A DNA stretch of 64,000 nucleotides from VXRD01 sp965232265 (GTDB lineage Bacteria; Latescibacterota; UBA2968): assembly GCA_965232265.1 (NCBI GenBank), contig CBDDPH010000002.1:3596001-3660000 (forward strand). Direction: 5' to 3'. This document shows positions 7,852 to 15,200 of this stretch, piece after piece (positions within the stretch are counted from its first letter, which is position 1; the number at the start of each line of letters is the position of its first letter). The position numbers and the translations under genes are program-made. The notes under the pieces are model-generated. The model ran no database searches. It saw only the letters and a list, made by a program, of their open reading frames with translations, and had not been told where the DNA came from.

Positions 7852-8778
7852 ATGAATAGAGGACGTCCAAACCTGGAGCCTGATGTCGGCAAAATGTTAC
7901 CGACCACCAATGCCGATGGGCTCCCAATCGTTCCCATGACCGAAGAACACAAGTACCTGTTTGATATGAAGGGCTGGATCTGCCTGCCGGGATTGGTTAA
8001 AGGCGATCAGTTGGCAGAGATCCACGAACACCAGATGAAGCTCGTTAAGGAGCCTGAGTCGCTTCCGCCCGAAGAACGGAATCCGGCGGGCGGGCCTTCT
8101 CAAGCACTGCTGGATCACCCCGTGATTGTCGGGATTTTGAATGAGATCGTTTCAAGTCAGCAGTTGGCAACCGAGGACTGTTATGGCTTTACATTTGAGC
8201 GCACACGCACCGACTATCGCGAGGTGGGATACGATCGATTCAAGCCTCACGGAGGTAGTGGCTATTTCAATCTCATCGGAAATTCACACATCTATCAGAT
8301 GCTTCCAGGTAAGGTGCATTCGGGATTGACACGCGTGGTTTGGGAATTGAATGAGATCAAACCGGGTGACGGGGGCACCATGCTGGCTTCTGGCAGCCAC
8401 AAGGCAGCATTTAGCCGCCCCGAGTCATTGAGCAACCGCGAGAGCGAAATTTGGGACACATATACGTGCCCTGCAGGTTCTGCGCTGATCTTCACAGAAG
8501 CACTATGCCATACCGGCACTCGGTGGACAAACAAAAATCGCCAGCGGTTGAGCTTGTTTCACCTCTACAATGCCGTAAACAGCAGATGGGGAGGTCGCAG
8601 CGTACCCAAAGAAGTGATTGCTACAATGCCGCCAAAACGACAAACGCTGTTTCGCGCCGTGTGGGTAAGCGGAGGGAATAACATACGATACAACAGGTAT
8701 TATGACGAAAAGAACGCCGCTTTTGGGGCTGAAGATAGCGAAACGCATGCTTCTGATCAGAGAGTCGTTGCGACTTAA
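7852..8778 (+). CDS. PhyH-family protein with an altered iron-binding motif
   Basis: A 308-residue relative of phytanoyl-CoA dioxygenase. The N-terminal DMKGWICLPGLV and the later DGGTMLASGSHKA turn and ALCHTGTRWTNKNRQRL segment (distal His and 2-oxoglutarate Arg) fit the fold. Where a His-x-Asp is expected the sequence reads FKPHGGSG, so the acidic ligand appears replaced by Gly, as in iron-dependent halogenases or in inactive homologues. A GAAAGGAG box lies upstream of the ATG at 7852. It ends eight bases from the convergent sulfatase. Confidence 0.75.
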   Translation: MNRGRPNLEPDVGKMLPTTNADGLPIVPMTEEHKYLFDMKGWICLPGLVKGDQLAEIHEHQMKLVKEPESLPPEERNPAGGPSQALLDHPVIVGILNEIVSSQQLATEDCYGFTFERTRTDYREVGYDRFKPHGGSGYFNLIGNSHIYQMLPGKVHSGLTRVVWELNEIKPGDGGTMLASGSHKAAFSRPESLSNRESEIWDTYTCPAGSALIFTEALCHTGTRWTNKNRQRLSLFHLYNAVNSRWGGRSVPKEVIATMPPKRQTLFRAVWVSGGNNIRYNRYYDEKNAAFGAEDSETHASDQRVVAT

Positions 8779-8786
8779 GGCTATTT

Positions 8787-10202
8787 TCACAGGTTCACGC
8801 TGTCCATGACAAACGCACTGGCCGCGAGGCGGCGAAGCAACGTGTCCCGCATCTCGTTCTCCGTATCCCGCTGCTCGGGATCGCCGATCAGATTGTGCTG
8901 CTCATCCGGGTCCTGCTGCATGTCATACAGCATGTACCCCCTGCCGTGTTGATCCATCGCGTACTTGTGGCGGTCGGTTTTCACCATCGTATTGCGCGAA
9001 CCGCCGTAGAAAATCTCTGACAACACCTCGGTGCGGTGGTGTGCGGTCGGCTCCGCGAACAGATGCCCCAGCGACTGCCCAAGGGACATCTGCAACTGGT
9101 CGAGCCCCAGGGCTTCCAGCAAGGCAGGACCGACATCGATGGTTTCCACCAGTGCGTCGCAGACAGTACCGGACGGTATCCGTCCAGGCCAGCGCAGGAT
9201 CAGGGGGACCCGCAACGCAGATTCGTGAAAGGTGCGTTTGAACACCCTGCCGTGATCGCCGGACATTTCGCCGTGATCGGACCAGAACACCACGCAGAGA
9301 TCATCGAGCCAGCCGCGTCGTCCATAAGCCGCAAGGATCTCACCGCACCAGTGATCGACAAACGTGATCTTGCCATCGTAATTTGCCCGGATCGCGGCGG
9401 CGATTTCGGCAGTCAGGCCAGGCTCCGTCTTAAAATCCTCCTTCTGAGCGACTTCGTCGGGGAGCGTGGCGGGGCGTGGTGGTATGCCGATGGCGGGCGG
9501 CGAATCGGACGGATCGTACATGGTGGCGTACTTCCCCGGCGCGTCCCACGGATCATGGGGTCCGGGAAAGTTGACGAACAGACAGGTCGGGCGATCTTCG
9601 GGCGCAGAATCCACAAACTCGACCGAGCGCCTGCCCACGTACCCGTCCATGTGATCGTCCTCCTCAAACGCCGCCGGTTTGACGAGCTTTGGGTCGCGAA
9701 CCCGTTCGCGCGTGTCGCTGACAAAAAGATCGAACAGCCCCTTCTCGCGCAGGTAGTCGGTGAAGTACGAGTCCGAGTTGAGACTCCCTCGCGGTCCTCC
9801 CAGCTCATCGATGACGTCAAAACCGAGTGCTTGCAGATACGGCTCGCCTTCGCGCAAATGAGACACCTTCTTGTGGCTCCAAAGGTGCGACTTGCCCACG
9901 GTTGCCGTGTGGTAGCCAGCGTCCCGCAACTGGGAGAACAGCGTCGGGTAGTTGATCGGCAACTCGCCGCGGTTGTACCAGATGCCGTGGTTGTGAGGAT
10001 AGGTGCCAGTGATAAACGACACCCGCGACGGCTGGCAGACCGGCGACACGGTGTGGCAATTGCTGAACCGCATGCCGTCTTTGGCAAGCGAGTCGATAAC
10101 CGGCGTTTTGACCCGCGGATGACCGGCGCAGCCCATGGAATCCGCCCGTAGCTGGTCCGCCGTGAGAATGAGTATGTGTGGTCGTTCTTGTGCCTGTGCC
10201 AT
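8787..10202 (-). CDS. Type-I sulfatase
   Basis: About 471 residues of the alkaline-phosphatase-fold sulfatase family, which hydrolyse sulfate esters after Cys is converted to formylglycine. The modification motif is Cys56-Gln-Pro-Ser-Arg in SPVCQPSR followed by TGTYPHNHG; ILTADQLR holds the first Ca ligands and VFWSDHGEMSGDHG the second. No clear signal peptide is present. Three ATGs (10217, 10208, 10202) are possible starts; the conserved domain begins at RPHILIL, so the choice hardly matters. It is transcribed divergently from the dockerin-type gene. Confidence 0.9.
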   Translation of the reverse strand: MAQAQERPHILILTADQLRADSMGCAGHPRVKTPVIDSLAKDGMRFSNCHTVSPVCQPSRVSFITGTYPHNHGIWYNRGELPINYPTLFSQLRDAGYHTATVGKSHLWSHKKVSHLREGEPYLQALGFDVIDELGGPRGSLNSDSYFTDYLREKGLFDLFVSDTRERVRDPKLVKPAAFEEDDHMDGYVGRRSVEFVDSAPEDRPTCLFVNFPGPHDPWDAPGKYATMYDPSDSPPAIGIPPRPATLPDEVAQKEDFKTEPGLTAEIAAAIRANYDGKITFVDHWCGEILAAYGRRGWLDDLCVVFWSDHGEMSGDHGRVFKRTFHESALRVPLILRWPGRIPSGTVCDALVETIDVGPALLEALGLDQLQMSLGQSLGHLFAEPTAHHRTEVLSEIFYGGSRNTMVKTDRHKYAMDQHGRGYMLYDMQQDPDEQHNLIGDPEQRDTENEMRDTLLRRLAASAFVMDSVNL

Positions 10203-10261
10203 AAGCATTCTTCCCATTGTTTTGAGTTCCGTCCGCGTGAGGTGTAAAACGACTGCGTATA

Positions 10262-10289
10262 TGTATAAACACACAAAAACGAACCTCAA
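10262..10289 (-). promoter_or_regulatory. Possible sigma70-type promoter for the sulfatase
   Basis: On the minus strand TTGAGG is followed after 16 bases by TATACA, about 60 bases before the sulfatase start, in an AT-rich divergent intergenic region. The match to the consensus is moderate. Confidence 0.25.
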
Positions 10290-10302
10290 TCAAGACATTT
10301 CG

Positions 10303-10331
10303 TTGTTCAGCGCCTCATAGCAAGATACAAA
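10303..10331 (+). promoter_or_regulatory. Possible sigma70-type promoter for the dockerin-type gene
   Basis: TTGTTC, a 17-base spacer and TACAAA lie about 33 bases before the ATG at 10364. A strong AAAGGAGG ribosome-binding site sits between this and the start. Weak consensus match; offered as a candidate only. Confidence 0.2.
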
Positions 10332-10363
10332 ATATTCAAAAAAATTGAGAAAGGAGGTCGCAA

Positions 10364-11410
10364 ATGTCTATAAAAAAAAGAATAGCGTTTATTGCCGCTC
10401 TTGTGTTGCTACTATGCGCGGGGCAAGCCTCTGATGGTCTCGTGGGCAATCAGACAGATGATACTGTGCAGCCTGGGGATTTCAATGGCGATGAGATGAT
10501 TGACTTTGCAGATTTTTTATTTTTTGCAAGCAAGTTTGGAGCAAGTCAAGGCGATGACAGATATGACGCCCCGGTTGATCTGGACGGAAATGGTATGATA
10601 GATTTTGGCGATTTTCTGCTCTTTGTCAATGCCTTTGCTACCTCCGCCTCTGGCGGTGGTGGCGGTGGTAGCCCTGATCGGTTCCTTTACATCAGGCAGG
10701 GCAGTGATCCTTCCTGGTCATCCATCCTCGAAGAGAAACAGATTCCTATCGGAACGAACTCATCTGCGGGAATAACAGGTTCAATAATCGACGTCAATAA
10801 CGAGGTCGTAGAAAAGGGACCTCATGCCTTTCGCCCCATAGAAAGTGAAATCAACATTCACACGCTGGGCAACAGTTTGATTCCTCGACGCGATTTTCAC
10901 AAATGGTCGCGATGGTATCAGGAGGACGGAAACACGCAGGTGTTTCGCCTTTTTGATGGTGAGCACAATGTCCGCAATGCACGTGCCAATGCGGCTCGGA
11001 TAGAGGCGTTTAGCAAAAAGAGGTGGGACCGCGGGACCTGGCATGAATGGATTGGCACCTACACGATTGTGAAAGCGCAGGGGTGTGCCATCTTTCAGGT
11101 GAAAAACAATGGCGAAGACTGGTCCATACATTTGGCTATGACCGCTGAAGGTGACGTCGTATTCCAGCCGCGCAGAGCGACCCCTAAGACTGTATTAAAG
11201 AACATGGAAGGCAAATCTTTTGATGTCCGCATTCGCGACAACGGCCACACATCTGAATGCTACATCAATGGGGAATTTGTAGGACGCCACGACTGGGCAA
11301 GACCCAGTGGTCGCACTGCCTTTCGATGGGGTATGTACGTGGGAGGCAAAAAGCTTTCCAAAGATGCCTTATTATTTGTAACAGGCGCTACAGTAGATCC
11401 TGAACGGTAG
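10364..11410 (+). CDS. Secreted protein with dockerin-like EF-hand pair and a lyase/lectin-like domain
   Basis: A 348-residue exported protein. Residues 1-23 are a signal peptide. Two Ca-binding loops follow (DFNGDEMIDFADF from Asp39 and DLDGNGMIDFGDF from Asp72), each with the DFxDFLxF helix seen in dockerin-type modules of Poribacteria- and Latescibacteria-like genomes. A Gly-rich linker (about 96-102) leads to a roughly 245-residue beta-rich domain rich in Trp and Arg that resembles jelly-roll polysaccharide lyases or lectins, but I cannot assign a family. The last four codons and the stop coincide with a PhyH gene remnant, so the C-terminus may be abnormal. Confidence 0.7.
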   Translation: MSIKKRIAFIAALVLLLCAGQASDGLVGNQTDDTVQPGDFNGDEMIDFADFLFFASKFGASQGDDRYDAPVDLDGNGMIDFGDFLLFVNAFATSASGGGGGGSPDRFLYIRQGSDPSWSSILEEKQIPIGTNSSAGITGSIIDVNNEVVEKGPHAFRPIESEINIHTLGNSLIPRRDFHKWSRWYQEDGNTQVFRLFDGEHNVRNARANAARIEAFSKKRWDRGTWHEWIGTYTIVKAQGCAIFQVKNNGEDWSIHLAMTAEGDVVFQPRRATPKTVLKNMEGKSFDVRIRDNGHTSECYINGEFVGRHDWARPSGRTAFRWGMYVGGKKLSKDALLFVTGATVDPER

Positions 11411-11437
11411 CTGGGTTAAAGCCATGCGAGATTCTTT
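11400..11437 (+). pseudogene. Internal-5' remnant of a PhyH gene
   Basis: These 38 bases match 6954-6991 of the intact PhyH gene at 35 positions. In that frame they read LNGSWVKAMRDSF against LNDSWVKAMRDSF. The remnant overlaps the end of the dockerin-type gene, whose TAG stop lies inside it. Nothing else of the PhyH gene is preserved here. Confidence 0.7.
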
Positions 11438-11470
11438 TTACAATGACCAACTTAAAACAGGAGTATTCAC

Positions 11471-13705
11471 ATGTATCCGGACAAAGAAGCCAATCTGCTC
11501 AAGGCGTTTTCACCTGCTGAACCCATATTTACAGCAGATCCCGATTATATCAAGCGGGCGCGCTCGTTGAGCAAACAGGAAGATACCCCGTGTGGGCAAG
11601 CCCTTAAAGCCTTGCTCGCAAAAGCGGATGCCGCTTTGAAGCAGGAACCGCTGACCATTGTGAACAAACCGATCTTGCCTGCCAGCGGTGACAAACACGA
11701 TTACATGAGTGTTGGACCTTACTGGTGGCCTGATCCCGATAAGCCTGACGGTTTGCCTTATATCCGACGAGATGGCGAGGTCAATCCCGAGGTCGAGAAA
11801 ACGGACCGCCCTTTGTTGGCAAAATTCATTTCAACGGTGAAAACGCTGGGGTTTGCCTATGGTTTTACACAGCGAGAAGACTACGCGGCGCATGCAGCAT
11901 TGTTGTTGCGAACATGGTTTGTGAATCCCGAAACCAGGATGAACCCAAACCTGTTGTTTGGGCAGGCCATACCCGGGATATGCGAAGGGCGAGGTATCGG
12001 GCTTATTGAGACGGCTGCATTTGCACGCGAGATGCTCCCTGCGGTCAGTTTTTTGCGCGATTCCGTAAACTGGTCCCAAAAAGATATGGAAGATTTGCAG
12101 GCATGGTTTCACGCCTTTCTCAAATGGATGTTGAAGCATCCCTATGGGGTTGACGAAGCGCGTCACGGCAATAACCATTCGAGTGCTTATGATGTTCAGG
12201 TTGTGACATTCGCGCTTTTTGTAGGGCAATCAGACCTTGCGCGAATGATATTAAAAGGGGTGGGAGAAAGAAGGATTGCCGATCAGATTGAGCCAGACGG
12301 TCAACAGCCTCTGGAACTCGCACGCACAAAGGCACTTGGATACGCGACTATGAATTTGGAGCTTCTTTTGGAACTCGCTGAAATTGGCCGACAGTGGGGT
12401 ATTGATCTCGCCAATTTTGAATCTGCCGATGGGCGATCCCTGCGACGCGCCCTTGATTGGCTTTATCCCTACTGGACGGGCGATCTCGAGTGGACGCTTC
12501 CACAGATTCAACCCTTTTCTGGGGAGCCTGCATTTAGATGTATGAGGCTCGCCGCTTACCTTTATTTAAATATGGATTTTGAGCCAGTGAAAGCCGAATT
12601 GGCAGGCATGAATCAGAAGGAGAAAGCGCGACAAGCCTTCAATCTTTTGGTGCCGCCATTTGAAGGAAGCGGTTTACACGCGCTCAGAATTTCCGAAGAC
12701 GTCGTCATCCGCGATCCCCGTGTATTGGTCAATCCAGAATTTGCCAACGGAGACCCAACCCTCTCGCCCGATCCAAAATTTGTGAACGGAGACCCAACCC
12801 TCAGCGAAGCCGAAGTCGCGTTTTTCAAAGAGAATGGTTTTCTTGTGAAACGCGGGTTTCTGCAAGAGAAGGAGACGTTTGACCACATCGTGGATTATGT
12901 GTGGGAAAATGTGCCGCGTGAGATTGTCAAACGCGACGATGTGCAAACGTGGTTCGATGCGCCACACGGACAGTGGACAGAGGCGGATGCCGAAAAGGCA
13001 GGACACTTTTCGCGCGGCACCTGGAAGATGCGCTCGCGTACAATTGGTACAGAGCCTTTTTTTGTTGACAAGATCGCCAACCACCCACGGATGCGGCAGT
13101 TGGTCTCATTGTTTATCGGCGACCCGGTTAAGCGTGCAAACCGGGTGCGCGGGGTCTATTGTATATTTCCAAAACCACCAAATACAGAAAGTCGTTTGGC
13201 CCCCCATGGAGACCATACAGCAGCTCAATTGTCTGCAATGGTTTTTGTAGATACGGTGCCTCCGCACTCTGGCGGCTTTACAATCTGGCCGGGGTCACAT
13301 TACATGAGTCACCTGTATCACACGACTGTTTACGGTCCCCTCGACCCCGACCTCGCAGAGCCATATAGCAAAGCCCGCGACAATGTGCTGAGAGAGATTG
13401 CGCCAGTGGAGTTTTCCGGCAAAGCAGGAGACGTTGTCTTCTGGCATCCTCGCCTTATTCACGGAGGAGGTGTCAATCGCTCTGCTGACCGCGATCGACC
13501 GGTCGTGCGTCTCGTCGTTCCCTGTGAGTATCAACGAGATGGGTTGACGCCATATTTTAACCTGTCGCATGGACCGGCACCAAACCGTCAGTGGTGGGTC
13601 GATACCCGAAACTTTCGAGAGGATGTGCCAGCGACCGTTGACAACATGTGGGACGGATGGGCATTTGATACCGGTACAACAGACGCCGGGGACTGCTCAG
13701 CGTGA
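11471..13705 (+). CDS. Alginate-lyase-type domain fused to a PhyH dioxygenase domain
   Basis: A 744-residue two-domain protein. Residues 1 to about 395 resemble the alginate_lyase (alpha/alpha toroid) fold: DYMSVGPYWWPDP, then GICEGRGIGLIE, ARHGNNHSSAYD with the Asn-His pair used in catalysis, and a terminal-helix region. About residues 450-720 form a PhyH domain with His579-Gly-Asp581 in LAPHGDH and distal His664 in RLIHGGG, followed by RPVVRLVV. The linker carries a 13-residue tandem repeat (EFANGDPTLS and KFVNGDPTLS), its DNA repeating exactly over 18 bases. No signal peptide is seen, which is unusual for an alginate lyase. I know of no standard architecture like this. Confidence 0.8.
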   Translation: MYPDKEANLLKAFSPAEPIFTADPDYIKRARSLSKQEDTPCGQALKALLAKADAALKQEPLTIVNKPILPASGDKHDYMSVGPYWWPDPDKPDGLPYIRRDGEVNPEVEKTDRPLLAKFISTVKTLGFAYGFTQREDYAAHAALLLRTWFVNPETRMNPNLLFGQAIPGICEGRGIGLIETAAFAREMLPAVSFLRDSVNWSQKDMEDLQAWFHAFLKWMLKHPYGVDEARHGNNHSSAYDVQVVTFALFVGQSDLARMILKGVGERRIADQIEPDGQQPLELARTKALGYATMNLELLLELAEIGRQWGIDLANFESADGRSLRRALDWLYPYWTGDLEWTLPQIQPFSGEPAFRCMRLAAYLYLNMDFEPVKAELAGMNQKEKARQAFNLLVPPFEGSGLHALRISEDVVIRDPRVLVNPEFANGDPTLSPDPKFVNGDPTLSEAEVAFFKENGFLVKRGFLQEKETFDHIVDYVWENVPREIVKRDDVQTWFDAPHGQWTEADAEKAGHFSRGTWKMRSRTIGTEPFFVDKIANHPRMRQLVSLFIGDPVKRANRVRGVYCIFPKPPNTESRLAPHGDHTAAQLSAMVFVDTVPPHSGGFTIWPGSHYMSHLYHTTVYGPLDPDLAEPYSKARDNVLREIAPVEFSGKAGDVVFWHPRLIHGGGVNRSADRDRPVVRLVVPCEYQRDGLTPYFNLSHGPAPNRQWWVDTRNFREDVPATVDNMWDGWAFDTGTTDAGDCSA
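12746..12802 (+). repeat. 39-base tandem duplication in the fusion linker
   Basis: An identical 18-base block (AACGGAGACCCAACCCTC) occurs at 12746-12763 and 12785-12802, giving a 13-codon in-frame duplication exactly between the lyase and PhyH domains. Confidence 0.9.
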
Positions 13706-15156
13706 GGTATTTCATCGAGATTGAAGAAACTTCACCCTGCGAACTTATTTCACCGATTGCATTTGGAGGTCAGGCTGTGGACACTGAGAAACAAACGGAT
13801 TTTTCTGTTGTTCCCTTTGGAAGTGGGGGACAATTAAAAATGATCTATGACAGAAGGCAGCGCCCTCAAGCCATCTATATCAACAACCAGGTATATATCG
13901 TTTATAATGGCGGGGCACCAATGGATGCTGAGACCAGAGAAAAGACATATCCTTTTGTTATCTCTTTTAACCCCGAGACAAAGTCCTTTTCCGCTCCCCT
14001 ACAACTGGGAACCAAAGGCTCAAACGACCAGCATTATTGCCCCATAATTTGGGCTGATAATGATGACTTTTTACATATTTTATCGGGTTGTCACAGAACG
14101 CCAGGAACACATTTAATATCCAAAAAGGCAGCGGATATTGGAAACCGTGTAGAAGACTGGTCTCCAGCCCCTGAAATAAGAAACTCGCTTTCTTACCCGA
14201 CGGTTTATCACATATACAACAAGAGACAAGTGGTTTATTTCCGAACAGGAGAGCACAGAAGTTCGTGGTCATATTTAATTTCAGACGATGAAGGTAAGAC
14301 CTGGTCGGGGCCTGAAAATGATGTCACAGATTTAAACATGGGGGAAGAAACGGCAACAGTAGATGATCCGATGGACTTGAATGAGTGGTCTTCTTATCAC
14401 ACGTGCTTTCCGAGTAAAGATGGAAAGTTTTTGCACGCCGTATTTTGTTCTTATGATGACAATAAGAAGGATATCCCAGAAAAGTTTTACAATCCTCGTT
14501 ATGGAACCAAAAAGAATCTCGGTCTCAAATACAATCTCTATTATGTAAAAATCGACCTTCAAACGCATGAGGTCGCGAATTTTGATGGCGAGACGGTCAG
14601 AACGCCCATTGATATTGCCACTGCAAATGACAAATGCAAAATTTGGGATACCGATTGGCGAGGCGCAGGCGTTCCACCTGATATTGTCATAGATGAAAAT
14701 GACAATCCGGCCTTTTTGCACGTGCTATCGGAAGACGTGCCCGACAGGTGCAATTACTATTATGTGAGGTATGTCAATCGCGAATGGATCCAGACGGTTA
14801 TCACCCCTGCCACTGATGATTGGAACAGTTGCTATCTCAGGCAGGATGAAAGTGGCACGCTGCATGCTTATCTGATCGTAGGGGATCACAAATTTATAAA
14901 AGGAAAACGTGGCAACATGGACGCCAGAGGTGGAGGAGATATTGAAGAGTGGATCTCCACAGATAGGGGATTTACCTGGCAAAGAGTGAGAGACTTGACC
15001 CCGCGCGCCCCGGAGTATACCGGTTGGAAATTCAACAATATTCAACCGATTAAAGATCCAAAAGGAAATGTAAGAGATGGCCTGCTCCTCTTTTACGGGT
15101 GGAAAGACAGTGAACTGTGTAAAGCGAAAGGGTTTCTGATCATAGATCAGCAATGA
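13702..15156 (+). CDS. BNR-repeat (BNR_4-like) beta-propeller, possible polysaccharide lyase
   Basis: A 484-residue protein starting at GTG, overlapping the stop of the fusion gene by four bases, so translation is probably coupled. Asp-box motifs SDDEGKTWSGP and STDRGFTWQR, with several HILSG/LHAVF-type blade strands, indicate a seven-bladed propeller like the BNR_4 family, which includes ulvan and related lyases (PL24/PL25) as well as sialidase-like proteins. GCHRTPGTH and FRTGEHRSSW contain His and Arg that could be catalytic. No signal peptide. The gene is AT-richer than its surroundings. Confidence 0.7.
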   Translation: MRYFIEIEETSPCELISPIAFGGQAVDTEKQTDFSVVPFGSGGQLKMIYDRRQRPQAIYINNQVYIVYNGGAPMDAETREKTYPFVISFNPETKSFSAPLQLGTKGSNDQHYCPIIWADNDDFLHILSGCHRTPGTHLISKKAADIGNRVEDWSPAPEIRNSLSYPTVYHIYNKRQVVYFRTGEHRSSWSYLISDDEGKTWSGPENDVTDLNMGEETATVDDPMDLNEWSSYHTCFPSKDGKFLHAVFCSYDDNKKDIPEKFYNPRYGTKKNLGLKYNLYYVKIDLQTHEVANFDGETVRTPIDIATANDKCKIWDTDWRGAGVPPDIVIDENDNPAFLHVLSEDVPDRCNYYYVRYVNREWIQTVITPATDDWNSCYLRQDESGTLHAYLIVGDHKFIKGKRGNMDARGGGDIEEWISTDRGFTWQRVRDLTPRAPEYTGWKFNNIQPIKDPKGNVRDGLLLFYGWKDSELCKAKGFLIIDQQ

Positions 15157-15200
15157 CAGTTCGCACTTTTATCGTCCAATACATTTGGGGAACCAGATAG

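Noticed and set aside
9036..10151. A 371-codon open frame on the plus strand
   Set aside because: Antisense to the sulfatase with Cys-Gln-Pro-Ser-Arg; composition is Arg/Asp/Gly-rich without recognisable motifs.
12746..12802. The 39-base duplication as the start of a repeat array or CRISPR-like unit
   Set aside because: Only two units exist, and they are in frame within a coding sequence, so it is a linker duplication.
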